This document shows positions 18,012 through 27,592 of a stretch of DNA of 64,000 bases, piece after piece. The stretch is from Fuerstiella sp. (GTDB lineage: Bacteria > Planctomycetota > Planctomycetia > Planctomycetales > Planctomycetaceae), in contig JALHMY010000043.1 of the NCBI GenBank assembly GCA_022843805.1, positions 1 through 64,000 of the forward strand, written 5' to 3'. Below the pieces are notes generated by a model. That model was not told the origin of the DNA, made no database searches, and saw only the letters and a list, made by a program, of their open reading frames with translations. Numbering within the stretch: position 1 is the stretch's first letter; every line of letters begins with the position of its first letter. Made by a program: the position numbers and the translations under genes.

Positions 18012-21000
18012 GTGCCTGACTATAAACAGCTGATTCTGAGATTCATACTTTTGAGTTTCTGTTTCAATGCCGGACTGGCGGAAGAACTGGTGACGTTCAA
18101 TCGCGATATCCGACCTATTTTGTCCGACAAGTGTTTTGCCTGTCACGGTCCGGATGGATCGAAACGAAAGGCAGAACTGCGTCTGGATGTGCAGGAACAC
18201 GCTTTTGCTTCCGGTGCAATCACTCCGGGTGAACCTGATAACAGCGAGCTTCTCAGTCGCGTGTTGTCTCAGGATCCGGACCTGCACATGCCGCCAGCCG
18301 CTTCGAAACTGGAGAGTCTCACCGCGGAAGAAACTGACCTGCTTCGCCGCTGGATTCATCAGGGAGCAAAATATGAAAATCACTGGGCCTTCATTCCGAT
18401 CGAGATCGATCACTATGTGCAAAAAAGTGCGGTCGAGCAGATCGACTCGCTGGTTCAGACCGGCCTGAGTGAAAAAGGGCTAACCCTGCAGCCGCAGGCC
18501 GATCGACACACACTGATTCGCCGTCTTAGCTTTGATCTGACCGGGTTACCTCCGTCTGTGAACGACATTCAGTCGTTTATCAGCGACACATCGCCGGATG
18601 CGGTGGAAAAACTTGTGGATCGACTGCTTTCCTCTCCACAGTATGGAGAAAGAATGGCAGTCGACTGGCTGGATTCTGCCCGATATGCCGACAGCTTCGG
18701 TTTTCAGGTTGACCGCGAACGCGATGTCTGGCATTGGAGAGACTGGGTAATCCAGTCATTCAATCGCAACATGCCGTTCAATGAGTTTATTACCTGGCAG
18801 CTCGCCGGAGATCTGCTTCCCGACCCCTCCGATGAACAGATTCTTGCAACCGCCTTCAATCGGCTGCATCAGCAGGAATCAGAAGGAGGAAGTGTTGAAG
18901 AAGAGTATCGTGTTGAATACGTCTGCGATCGCGTTCAGACGGTGGCCACAGCGTTTCTGGGTCTGACTTTCGAATGTGCCCGATGCCATGACCATAAATA
19001 CGATCCTATTTCGCAGCGGGAATACTATCAGCTGTTTGCCATGTTTCAGAATATCGACGAAGCCGGATTGTATTCCTACTTCACGATGTCCCCGCCGACC
19101 CCCGCGCTGACACTCACCGACGAAAAGTCCCGTGAGCAGTTGAAGACCCTCAGTGACAGTGTGACTCTGCTGGAACAGCAGTCTGACAAACTGATGAGCG
19201 AACGCCAGAGTGCCTTTGAGCAATGGCTGAAAAGTCTGAGCGACTCGACAGATGACAAAGGACAGACATCACCTGCTGCCATCGCTCTTCCTGAACTGGC
19301 AGCATTTACTTTTGATGAACTGAACGATGGTAAGCTGGCCAATCGACTATCGGCTGATCAGCCCGGCCTGCTGCGAGGTGAAAACAGGCTGGTGCCGGGC
19401 CACGAGGGTCAGGCGATCGAATTCACCGGAGATGATCCGGTTGATCTTCCACTGGGAAATTTTCGCCGCGAAGAACCGTTTAGCGTTTCTCTCTGGATGA
19501 AAGTCCCTGCGGAGATGGAGCGTGCTGTCGTCTTCCATCGTTCAAGAGCGTGGACCGATGCGGCCAGTAGAGGATATGAGCTGCTGATTGAAGAGGGTCG
19601 ACTGAAATGGTCACTGATTCATTTCTGGCCGGGGAACGCGATTTCTGTAAGAACTCCGGATCTGCTTCCGCTGAATGAATGGGTGCACGTAACGGTTTCA
19701 TCCGACGGCGGCAGCAAAGCAAACGGACTTGGTGTCTATATTAATGGGAAGCAGGTCGAAACGACCGTGATCCGGGATCACCTGACACGCGAAATTACCG
19801 GAGGTGGTGGAGATAATATTGCTCTGGGAGAACGCTTTCGTGATCGAGGCTTCCGCGGCGGATTGATTGATGACTTCCGAGTCTTCAGTCGTCGATTGAG
19901 CGGGCTCGAAGCATTGTCGATTTTCGACCAGGCCGCGGCAAAAGCGATAATCAGCGAATCGAAAGCGAATCTCTCTGAGCACGAACGGAACCTGCTGTTT
20001 GATCATTTTCTGGCGGCGACAGACAGCGAATGGAAACAGCACCTGGCAAACCTTCAGAATGCACGGGCAGAAAAAGCCCGGCTGTTTGACAGCCTGAAGG
20101 AAATCATGGTGATGAGTGAAATGGCAGAACCCAAAAAGGCGTGGGTTCTGTTTCGCGGTGAGTACCAGCAGAGGCGTGAAGAGGTGCATGCCGGAACACC
20201 GGCCGCACTTTCACCATTTCCTGAAAATACACCAAAGAACCGGCTCGGACTGGCAAAGTGGCTAACTGCCCCTGGTCATCCTCTGACAGCACGAGTCACC
20301 GTGAACCGAGTCTGGCAGAGTCTTTTTGGCCGGGGCCTTGTTCGAACTTCTGAGGATTTTGGGAGCCAGGGAGCTCGTCCACTGTATCCCGGAGTGCTGG
20401 ATGCACTGTCTGCACATTTTATTCACAGCGGCTGGAACCTGAAGCAACTGGTAAAGAACATCGTACTTTCAAAAACTTATCAGCAGCGCAGCATCGCCGA
20501 TGTCAAGACAATGCAGGACGATCCCGACAATGAATGGCTGGCCCGCGGCCCTCGATTTCGACTCAGTGCAGAAATGATCCGCGACAACGCGCTGTCGGCG
20601 GCCGGACTGTTGAAAACAGAAATCGGCGGACCTCCCGTGTTCCCGTATGAAATGACTGAGGCCTTCAAACCGGCGAAAGCCAGCGAAGGTGATGGAGTTT
20701 ATCGGCGCAGTATTTACACCAGCTGGAGACGAACAGGCCCGCCGCCTGCAATGCTGACATTCGATGCGCCCCGACGTGCTGTCTGCACAGCAAAAAGAGA
20801 ACGCACAGATTCGCCTCTGCAGGCACTGGTCCTGCTGAATGGTACCCAATACGTCGAAGCAGCTCGGGTGCTGGGAGAATTGCTTCACAAGGAATCGTCA
20901 GGCGACGTGAAGACAATGATCGAACTCGGCTGCCTGAGGTGCCTGAGTCGCAAGCCCGACGCACGTGAGGCAGAAATTCTCACGGCACTCTATAACGAGC

Positions 21001-21158
21001 AGCACATGCACTTTAAGAATCATGAATCCGATGCGGCCGAATTTCTGAAAATCGGACAGTCGAGTCGTGATGCATCAATCGCTTTGGCTGACGCAGCCGC
21101 AGCGACCATACTGGCGCAGGCTCTTCTGAATCATGACGAATGTGTCGTCAAGAGATAG
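18012..21158 (+). CDS. Cytochrome-c-like (PSCyt1)/DUF1549/LamG/DUF1553 secreted protein
   Basis: A 1,048-residue exported protein of a planctomycete-specific class. A signal peptide spans about 1-23. The PSCyt1 part follows, with one haem-binding motif CFACH near residue 41. DUF1549 covers about 150-350, with CARCHDHKYDP near 322-332 as a second CxxCH. A LamG/concanavalin-like domain (about 484-636, FSVSLWMKV to GGLIDDFRVF) is inserted, and DUF1553 covers about 740-1000 (ARVTVNRVWQSLFGRGLV). Proteins of this type usually pair with a DUF1501 protein, and one follows here. The role is unproven; binding or processing of polysaccharides in the periplasm is often suggested. The GTG start is chosen because it gives a full signal peptide. 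Confidence 0.9.
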   Translation: MPDYKQLILRFILLSFCFNAGLAEELVTFNRDIRPILSDKCFACHGPDGSKRKAELRLDVQEHAFASGAITPGEPDNSELLSRVLSQDPDLHMPPAASKLESLTAEETDLLRRWIHQGAKYENHWAFIPIEIDHYVQKSAVEQIDSLVQTGLSEKGLTLQPQADRHTLIRRLSFDLTGLPPSVNDIQSFISDTSPDAVEKLVDRLLSSPQYGERMAVDWLDSARYADSFGFQVDRERDVWHWRDWVIQSFNRNMPFNEFITWQLAGDLLPDPSDEQILATAFNRLHQQESEGGSVEEEYRVEYVCDRVQTVATAFLGLTFECARCHDHKYDPISQREYYQLFAMFQNIDEAGLYSYFTMSPPTPALTLTDEKSREQLKTLSDSVTLLEQQSDKLMSERQSAFEQWLKSLSDSTDDKGQTSPAAIALPELAAFTFDELNDGKLANRLSADQPGLLRGENRLVPGHEGQAIEFTGDDPVDLPLGNFRREEPFSVSLWMKVPAEMERAVVFHRSRAWTDAASRGYELLIEEGRLKWSLIHFWPGNAISVRTPDLLPLNEWVHVTVSSDGGSKANGLGVYINGKQVETTVIRDHLTREITGGGGDNIALGERFRDRGFRGGLIDDFRVFSRRLSGLEALSIFDQAAAKAIISESKANLSEHERNLLFDHFLAATDSEWKQHLANLQNARAEKARLFDSLKEIMVMSEMAEPKKAWVLFRGEYQQRREEVHAGTPAALSPFPENTPKNRLGLAKWLTAPGHPLTARVTVNRVWQSLFGRGLVRTSEDFGSQGARPLYPGVLDALSAHFIHSGWNLKQLVKNIVLSKTYQQRSIADVKTMQDDPDNEWLARGPRFRLSAEMIRDNALSAAGLLKTEIGGPPVFPYEMTEAFKPAKASEGDGVYRRSIYTSWRRTGPPPAMLTFDAPRRAVCTAKRERTDSPLQALVLLNGTQYVEAARVLGELLHKESSGDVKTMIELGCLRCLSRKPDAREAEILTALYNEQHMHFKNHESDAAEFLKIGQSSRDASIALADAAAATILAQALLNHDECVVKR

Positions 21159-21255
21159 TAAGGACATTGAAAACAATAAGTGATGGCCATAGTCGCCTTT
21201 CGCTCCGCGAAAGAGCATCCTTTGCGGACCAAAAGGCAACGCATATTGTCATATA
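21158..21255 (+). repeat. Gene-end hairpin repeat, copy 2
   Basis: Begins at the stop of the DUF1549/DUF1553 gene (TAGTAAGGACATTGAAAACA) and continues with AAGTGATGGCCATAGTCGCC and the inverted arms CTTTCGCTCCGCGAAAG / CTTTGCGGACCAAAAGG. It has the same orientation relative to the preceding gene as copies at 12.8, 47.7 and 54.5 kb. An open frame passes through it into the DUF1501 gene but is not part of that protein. Confidence 0.78.
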
Positions 21256-21314
21256 CACGGGATGACCATCAAGAGGTTGCCCTTCTTACAAACAGATTTA
21301 CAGGCAGATGCATT

Positions 21315-22817
21315 ATGACGACTCGCAGTGTCCGCAGTGAAAGCAATTCCGAAAGCCATCGTTTTTCCGCTGGCCCGGGAAGTACTCGGCCCGAACTCAG
21401 TCAACGTGATGGCCGCCGCGATTTTCTGTTTCGCAGCGGTTTTGGATTGGGCGGAATGGCTCTGGCGGAAATGCTCTCAAAGGAAAGCAGAGCTGACGAA
21501 CGAGTTGACCGCGGAATTCTGGGCGAACCCCATTTTGCACCCCGGGCAAAGCGGATCATCTGTCTGTTTATGTCGGGGGGACCCTCACAGCTCGATCTTC
21601 TTGACTATAAACCGCTTCTGAATCAGCGGCACGGCGAACAATTGCCGGATTCCGTTCGAGGGACCCAGCGATTGACGGGAATGTCCGGCAATCAATCATC
21701 CATTCCGCTGGTCGGATCGCCGTTCAAGTTTACTCAGCATGGCCAGTCAGGAGCCTGGTTCAGCGAACTGCTGCCTCACACCGCGGCGATGTCTGATGAT
21801 CTGTGTGTCATTCGCTCAATGTACACGGAAGCCATTAATCATGGGCCCGGCGTTACAATGCTGCAGACGGGCACTCAGATTGCGGGGCGGCCCAGCATGG
21901 GCGCATGGCTGAGTTACGGACTGGGGCAGGAAAATGCCAGTTTGCCTCCGTTTGTTGTGCTGATCACGCGAGACAAAGGCGGACAACCTTTGGGTGCTCA
22001 TTTGTGGGGCAGCGGATTCCTGCCGAGCCGCCATCAGGGAGTTCTGTTTCGCGCCGCACAGGACCCGGTTCTGTATCTTGGTAATCCCGCGGGAGTCAGT
22101 GCCGACAGTCGACGAATGCTGCTGGATCGACTGTCTCAGCTTCATCAGCATCAGCTGGCAGGTACTCCGGACGCGGAAATTCAAAGCCGAATCGATCACT
22201 ACGAAATGGCCTATGCGATGCAATCCAGCGTTCCGGAAGCATCCAATCTGGCGTCAGAACCAAAATCCGTCCTCGATCTCTACGGCAGCGATGTTACCAC
22301 GCCAGGAACTTTCGCTGCAAACTGCCTGCTGGCCCGGCGACTGGCAGAACGAGGAGTACGGTTTATCCAGCTTTACCACCAGGACTGGGACCATCACGGC
22401 GGTCTGCCCTCAGCTCTGCCGAAACTCTGTCGCGAAACCGACCAGCCCGCTGCGGCTCTGGTTCAGGACCTGAAACGCTGCGGTCTGCTCGAAGATACTC
22501 TGGTCGTCTGGGGCGGCGAATTTGGACGAACCAATTATTGCCAGGGCAAAATTCAGCCATCCTTCGGACGTGATCATCACCCTCGATGTTTCAGCATCTG
22601 GATGGCGGGCGGCGGCGTAAAAGCCGGATCAGTTTACGGGGAAACGTGCGAGTTCGGATACAATATTTCCACAGACGGTCTGCACGTTCACGATCTGCAT
22701 GCGACGATGATGCACCTGCTGGGGATCGACCACGAACGGCTCACCTACAAATTTCAGGGACGCCGATATCGGCTCACCGATGTGCATGGGGAAGTCGTCA
22801 AAGCCATTGTTTCCTGA
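21315..22817 (+). CDS. DUF1501 family protein with Tat-type signal
   Basis: A 500-residue protein of the DUF1501 family, part of the alkaline phosphatase/sulfatase-like superfamily. The N-terminus carries RRDFLFRSGFGLGG, a twin-arginine-type export signal. Family hallmarks are FMSGGPSQLDLLDYKP, a metal-ligand-like DWDHHGG, VVWGGEFGR and GRDHHP. ATG at 21315 is chosen; the frame is open 45 codons further upstream, but that part is repeat sequence. It follows the PSCyt1/DUF1549/DUF1553 gene after a 156-nt gap that contains a hairpin repeat, and the two probably act together at the cell envelope. Enzymatic activity is not established for the family. Confidence 0.9.
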   Translation: MTTRSVRSESNSESHRFSAGPGSTRPELSQRDGRRDFLFRSGFGLGGMALAEMLSKESRADERVDRGILGEPHFAPRAKRIICLFMSGGPSQLDLLDYKPLLNQRHGEQLPDSVRGTQRLTGMSGNQSSIPLVGSPFKFTQHGQSGAWFSELLPHTAAMSDDLCVIRSMYTEAINHGPGVTMLQTGTQIAGRPSMGAWLSYGLGQENASLPPFVVLITRDKGGQPLGAHLWGSGFLPSRHQGVLFRAAQDPVLYLGNPAGVSADSRRMLLDRLSQLHQHQLAGTPDAEIQSRIDHYEMAYAMQSSVPEASNLASEPKSVLDLYGSDVTTPGTFAANCLLARRLAERGVRFIQLYHQDWDHHGGLPSALPKLCRETDQPAAALVQDLKRCGLLEDTLVVWGGEFGRTNYCQGKIQPSFGRDHHPRCFSIWMAGGGVKAGSVYGETCEFGYNISTDGLHVHDLHATMMHLLGIDHERLTYKFQGRRYRLTDVHGEVVKAIVS

Positions 22818-22873
22818 CCGCAGCAGAGGGCCAAAGGCGACTAACAGGAACAACCGCTATTCGTCCACTCTCC

Positions 22874-24499
22874 TTATTCATCCACTCTTTTAAGGTTCAG
22901 TTCGTAGAACCAAAGATCGTCATTCGGAACATCCAGTTTCAACTCCTGAAATACGCCTCTGGAATCCGGAACAAACTGTACTGTGCCTTCAGCAAACCAG
23001 GCGAACTCCTTTCGCCAGTGAATGGTCCATGTATCGTAATGCAGGTGTTTCAGATCGGCCACGAGATCCGGATTTGCCAGGAGTTTCAGCACCAGCCCGT
23101 CCGCTTCAGTTGTCACGACTGCATCTCCATAGAGAGGACAGCGAAATCGACCTGCAAAGGCTTCCAGCGGTCGACTCGGCTTTGTCCCTTCCGCCGCAGG
23201 AGTGATCGTGCGCTGAATTCGATCGTAGAACGCCTGACGATCTTTCCGATCCCGTTCCAGACCTTCGCCACTCCAGTCCCGCGTCGCACCACCCAGATAC
23301 TCGTCCATGATGTGGCTGGCGATTGCGGGGGAAATGCCTGTCATGCTGTTTGTCAGCACCACAATCCCCAGTTTTTCCTCAGGTACCATCAGGACGTGAG
23401 AATACATGCCATCGTAACCTCCACCATGCGAAACAGTCACACGTCCTTTATAGTCCGACAATACCCATCCAAGTCCATACGCTCGAAAATGAGTTGACGG
23501 ATTTCTCTTCTGCGAGGCCGCGCTGATGGGAATGACCATCTGAGGTGACCACATTCGATGAGAAGACGATTCACTGAACAGCCGGGACTGTGAATCAATC
23601 TCTCCCCGGTTCAGCTGTACTCTCAGCCACTTCGACATATCGCTGACACTGGAGATGATCCCGCCGGCAGCTGCCATCGTGTCCCAGTTGTACCAGGGAA
23701 TCGGGGAAATCTTCTGCAATGTGGGTTTATGCGGGGAAGCAACGTTCTCAAGCCGTTCGAGATCCTTCACGGACGTCACGGTGCGTGTCATCCCCACAGG
23801 CTTCAATATGCGTTCGGCGACAAACTGATTCCATGACTGTCCGCTGGCACTGGCAACAACTTCCCCGGCAGCAAGAAACATGAGATTCGAATAACCGTAA
23901 CTGGCTCGAAACGGACCAGCAGGTTTCAGATGTCGTGCCCTTCGCAGAACTTCTTCCGGAGACCAGGGCGTTCCCCACCACAACAGATCACCACTGAAGG
24001 TATCAAGGCCGCTGCGGTGACACAGCAGGTCATCAACTCGCAGTTCTGCCGATACCCACGGGTCATAGAGCTGCAGCCATGGAAGATGCTGCTGCACCCG
24101 ATCACTCCACGCGATTTTCTTTTCTTCTTCCAGAATCGCCAGAGCAGCGGCAGTGAACGCCTTGGTATTCGAGGCGATCGCAAACAATGTATCCGCATCC
24201 ACCGTTTCCGGCTTGCCGAGTTCCCGCACACCGTATCCGGAAACAAGTACAACCTTATCCTGATGAACGACTCCCACTGCCAGCCCGGGGACGCTCCAGT
24301 CCTGCCGGGCTTTTTCAATGAAGGCATGCAATCGCTCGGGATCAACGGTCGACGTTGTCGACTGAGCGACAACGGTCACAGTGCAGACTGTGTAAACGAA
24401 CAATCCCAGCAAACAACGCAGCAGCGTACTCTGACATCTGCTCGTCCGCAGCATCCCTGTCAGCGAACCGTCGAGCATCATTCCGGCAACGTCGCGCAT
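22874..24499 (-). CDS. Serine hydrolase, beta-lactamase class C/penicillin-binding-protein-like, with DUF3471-like tail
   Basis: A 541-residue exported hydrolase. A hydrophobic signal segment lies at about 25-46 behind a basic N-terminus. The catalytic SxxK is SNTK near residue 107, the Tyr box is YSN near 203, and the third box is HGGGYDG near 356, as in class C beta-lactamases, AmpH-type proteins and D-aminopeptidases. The last ~110 residues look like the DUF3471 domain that often follows them. ATG at 24499 has a strong GAGGGGAAGGA before it. The likely substrate is peptidoglycan-derived peptides or an ester; antibiotic resistance should not be assumed. Confidence 0.87.
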   Translation of the reverse strand: MRDVAGMMLDGSLTGMLRTSRCQSTLLRCLLGLFVYTVCTVTVVAQSTTSTVDPERLHAFIEKARQDWSVPGLAVGVVHQDKVVLVSGYGVRELGKPETVDADTLFAIASNTKAFTAAALAILEEEKKIAWSDRVQQHLPWLQLYDPWVSAELRVDDLLCHRSGLDTFSGDLLWWGTPWSPEEVLRRARHLKPAGPFRASYGYSNLMFLAAGEVVASASGQSWNQFVAERILKPVGMTRTVTSVKDLERLENVASPHKPTLQKISPIPWYNWDTMAAAGGIISSVSDMSKWLRVQLNRGEIDSQSRLFSESSSHRMWSPQMVIPISAASQKRNPSTHFRAYGLGWVLSDYKGRVTVSHGGGYDGMYSHVLMVPEEKLGIVVLTNSMTGISPAIASHIMDEYLGGATRDWSGEGLERDRKDRQAFYDRIQRTITPAAEGTKPSRPLEAFAGRFRCPLYGDAVVTTEADGLVLKLLANPDLVADLKHLHYDTWTIHWRKEFAWFAEGTVQFVPDSRGVFQELKLDVPNDDLWFYELNLKRVDE

Positions 24500-24551
24500 G
24501 TCCTTCCCCTCTGATGAAGTGGTGTCCCGGTTGTCAGGACATCAGTCGACC

Positions 24552-25691
24552 TCAATTCTTATCCTTGCCGACGTATTTGACCCATGACACCTGCGTAACC
24601 AGCTGATTGAGCGCAGCGAATGAAATGTGAGCATTCGTTGCATAACGAGGCGTGTTGTTGGCAGGAAATGTTGCCAGGCTGGCATCGCCAACCAGGAACA
24701 CATTGAAGTCGCGGGACAGATTTTCGTAACCGGCTGTTGTTTTGCAGAAGCACATGTCCGTTGCATAACCTGTCAGCAGCACATGTCGCACTCCATTCGC
24801 CAGAAGAAATTGTCGCAGTGGCTCATAACCCTCCTGGTCATAGATCACAATATCGTCCGGATAGACATCCACATCGGTGGTGACGGGAATCGGCTGCTGC
24901 CAGAATCCTTCGTTATTGTACCGGGGGCTGGAATCCAGCCCGGGAAACTGTTTGAAGTAATCGATCACGGGGGTCTTTTGCGACAGCCTGATTACCGACG
25001 GCAAAGGTTCACCTTTATAAACGAACCCTTTGAGTTTTGCAGTCAGCTCCTTTGCACCTTCGGCTCGCTGTTCAGCCGTCGGAGTGGCTCGTACAGACCG
25101 ATAGACTTTTTTGCGAATCGGATCTTCGGGTCCGGGCAGGCTATACATAATATAGGAAGCCTTTCCTCGCATCGCTTTCAGGAAGGGATTAATCACGGTT
25201 GACGTATGCTTTGCGGCCAGGTGGTTTTTGGTTGGCGTGCAAAAGTCGGCAACGCCAGCAGGTTCCGGAGTATCCCATCCCTGTCCGTCATCAATCCCCC
25301 ATGGATGTACCATGATGACGGCTGTTTCTTTGGATCGAAGTCGGTTCGGCATCTCGATGATGCCACGTGCATTGTAGGAAAACCGCCATGCCCGAACTTC
25401 AAGATCGGCATTTTCATCGTCAACCAGAATCGGGCCTTCGTAACGCGTCTCTTCAATGACCGGCTGAATGAATTCCGGATAATCGTTCAGCAGAGGCTCC
25501 GGATTCTTCAGTTTGACCAGCGAATTCGAATAGTTTCGAAGAGGAACTGCCTCCTGAGCCATCAAACTGGCCGATCCGACGGACACGGCCATTATCGCGA
25601 AAAAAATCCGGATCGATTCCGGGAGGTGACCTGACATATCCATGATGAGCGACAGTGATTGTCTGCGGCGAGCAGGGCCAGATATTGGCAT
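24552..25691 (-). CDS. Isochorismatase-like cysteine hydrolase, exported
   Basis: A 379-residue protein with a signal-like N-terminus (basic stretch, then IFFAIMAVSVGSASLMAQ). The body follows the isochorismatase/nicotinamidase fold: an early Asp region (VIMVHPWGIDDGQG) and the cysteine loop TGYATDMCFCKTT with its nucleophile Cys. Insertions of about 100 residues separate the two, longer than in cytoplasmic family members of about 200 residues. ATG at 25691 is preceded by AGGAG at ideal distance, so the longer upstream frame is rejected. It lies 52 nt upstream of the serine hydrolase on the same strand, and both may be co-transcribed exported hydrolases. Substrate unknown. Confidence 0.82.
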   Translation of the reverse strand: MPISGPARRRQSLSLIMDMSGHLPESIRIFFAIMAVSVGSASLMAQEAVPLRNYSNSLVKLKNPEPLLNDYPEFIQPVIEETRYEGPILVDDENADLEVRAWRFSYNARGIIEMPNRLRSKETAVIMVHPWGIDDGQGWDTPEPAGVADFCTPTKNHLAAKHTSTVINPFLKAMRGKASYIMYSLPGPEDPIRKKVYRSVRATPTAEQRAEGAKELTAKLKGFVYKGEPLPSVIRLSQKTPVIDYFKQFPGLDSSPRYNNEGFWQQPIPVTTDVDVYPDDIVIYDQEGYEPLRQFLLANGVRHVLLTGYATDMCFCKTTAGYENLSRDFNVFLVGDASLATFPANNTPRYATNAHISFAALNQLVTQVSWVKYVGKDKN

Positions 25692-25815
25692 TGTGGACTC
25701 CTGTGCAAAAAGGTGAGAACTGGCGAGAATGGAGTTGTAGCCAAACCTGGAGCGATTGAAAACGATCATGGCTGCGACAGGCTGATTCGCAGGTGGAGCT
25801 GAATGCAGTGTTTGA

Positions 25816-25896
25816 CCACAGATGACACAGATTTTCACAGATCACAGCAGCGACGACGCTTGTGTTTTTATCTGTGCCCATCTGTGTTATCTGTGG
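25816..25896. repeat. 27-bp inverted repeat pair
   Basis: CCACAGATGACACAGATTTT onward (25816-25842) is matched in reverse by 25870-25896 with four mismatches, leaving a 27-nt loop. The CACAGAT core recurs three times per arm. It lies in the 390-bp gap between the isochorismatase-like gene and the PDZ gene. The rest of the gap (25900-26081) holds no recognisable gene. Confidence 0.75.
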
Positions 25897-26081
25897 TAAA
25901 AAATGCGACGCAATAACAAATGACGGGTGTGGATGAATCAATGAGCGATGGCGAACTCTTTAGAACCCATCGATCAGCAAATTCGGGGCCAACGCCCTGG
26001 GCTACATGCTGCCACCGCTTCGCGGTTAGAAAGTGTGCAACTTCAAAATGCAATGCCCAGGTTCGATGACACAGCAAAACG

Positions 26082-27326
26082 TCACCATGACTTCAGCTCA
26101 ACCACAATGGTGAGCTCATTTCTTCGAGGAGCACGATTATCGAATCCGGGCGGTTTCTTCGCCTCAATCTTTTCGGGTTCCGGCGGCACCGGAGGAGCCG
26201 CACGAATGCCAGGAGGAGCGTCCGGGAAGCCAGCAGAATCACGAATGATCCTCATTTTCACCTTGTCGCCGACATCATATTTTCGCAGCATCTGCACGAG
26301 GTGATCGAAATCCCGAATCTCGATATCGTCAACACTCAGGATGACATCGTCCGCAAGAATTCCGGCGTCGAATGCAGACGTATTTTCCTTGACATCTCCA
26401 ACTCGACAACCGCGTTCATCTCCAAAGAATATGTTATTGGTAATTCCAAGACAGACACGTCCGCGGGAGACAACGCGTGTGTCGCCGAACGCCGCTTTGA
26501 GCCTCGCAACTTCTGATTCTGACAGAGGGTGTTCGTCAATCAGATAAACAGCAGCCCGCATTTCCCCAACCGAATTCTCACCGCGGATGACAGCCGCCAG
26601 GCGTTCCAATTCCTGAAGTCCGCGTTCTCCACCCTTCCAGGACTTCACCATATTGATCTGCAGCTGAGGCTGTTCTCCTGCCTGAAACATGAACCGATTA
26701 CGCCCCGCAAACCCCTGAGCAAACGATTCCAGATTATCCGAATTGATCCGGGCTCCCAGAGTTTGCAAATGCTCGATCGCCAGCTTGCTTCGGCGTCTCC
26801 ATTGCCGATTCAGAATCTCACCGGCCGCCTCGGCCGTCATCCACCGATCGCTGGTTGTACAGTTCTCGATGATTTCAGAAGCCACCAGAACTTTTTGCGG
26901 ATCGTCGCCGGAGTAAAAGCCTTCCAGCAACTCAAACACCTGCCGAGTCGCTTCCGGAGCGGACTGCTCAGCAACAGCGTTCAAAAGTAACCGGATCTGT
27001 TCTGCACTGACAGTTCGAAGGGAGACGACAGCCTGTTGCCTTTTGGAGAAATCCGTCGAAGTCAGCTCTGACAGTAATTTCTGAACTTCTTCGTCAGAAA
27101 GCATCACGGGCGGATCGGCCTGTTCCGCCTGCTTCTGAACTTCTTCTTCCCCTGCCGGAATTTCGCCCGCCGGTTCCGATACAGGCGGTTTCGCTTCTAA
27201 ACTGGTCTGACCAGCCGATGCACCGAATGCTGTCAAAGCCGACAGGCAAAGTCCGGTTATCAGAATGCTGCGACAAACCTGAACCAGATGCAGCGACATA
27301 CAATCAGGCGAAAGCGGGAAAGTCAT
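26082..27326 (-). CDS. Exported PDZ-domain protein
   Basis: A 414-residue protein with a hydrophobic signal segment (ILITGLCLSALTAFGASAG) and a Glu/Pro-rich spacer. A helical region follows (about 75-190, EVQKLLSELTSTDFSKRQQA and similar) that looks like HEAT-type repeats. The C-terminal third holds a PDZ domain (CRVGDVKENTSAFDAGILAD, VDDIEIRDFDHLVQMLR). No protease catalytic residues are seen, so it is probably a peptide-binding or scaffold protein in the periplasm. ATG at 27326 and ATG at 27299 are both possible starts; neither has a strong ribosome-binding site. Confidence 0.75.
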   Translation of the reverse strand: MTFPLSPDCMSLHLVQVCRSILITGLCLSALTAFGASAGQTSLEAKPPVSEPAGEIPAGEEEVQKQAEQADPPVMLSDEEVQKLLSELTSTDFSKRQQAVVSLRTVSAEQIRLLLNAVAEQSAPEATRQVFELLEGFYSGDDPQKVLVASEIIENCTTSDRWMTAEAAGEILNRQWRRRSKLAIEHLQTLGARINSDNLESFAQGFAGRNRFMFQAGEQPQLQINMVKSWKGGERGLQELERLAAVIRGENSVGEMRAAVYLIDEHPLSESEVARLKAAFGDTRVVSRGRVCLGITNNIFFGDERGCRVGDVKENTSAFDAGILADDVILSVDDIEIRDFDHLVQMLRKYDVGDKVKMRIIRDSAGFPDAPPGIRAAPPVPPEPEKIEAKKPPGFDNRAPRRNELTIVVELKSW

Positions 27327-27592
27327 GAGGGCATTTTCCAAAAATCCCGAGTGGCAAAACTGCCAAATCAATCCGGCATTACTTCGTACTCGAATCCCCC
27401 GAGCAACCAGCATTGTTTCCTTGTGCCTCGCTTTTCGCAAGAGCGGCCTCATCAGAAGCCCTCACATGCCGACCAAAAGCAGCAAAAAATGGACCAATCC
27501 TCGCCGATTTTGATCGAAATCGCGCGTTTGACATCCCGGAATGATGGATTACAGAGTTCACCGAGGAGCGAATCGAGGTGTGCCGCCTGAGA

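Noticed and set aside
22874..24499. Antibiotic-resistance beta-lactamase
   Set aside because: Motifs fit the broad class C/AmpH-like hydrolase family with a DUF3471-type tail; nothing shows lactam hydrolysis.
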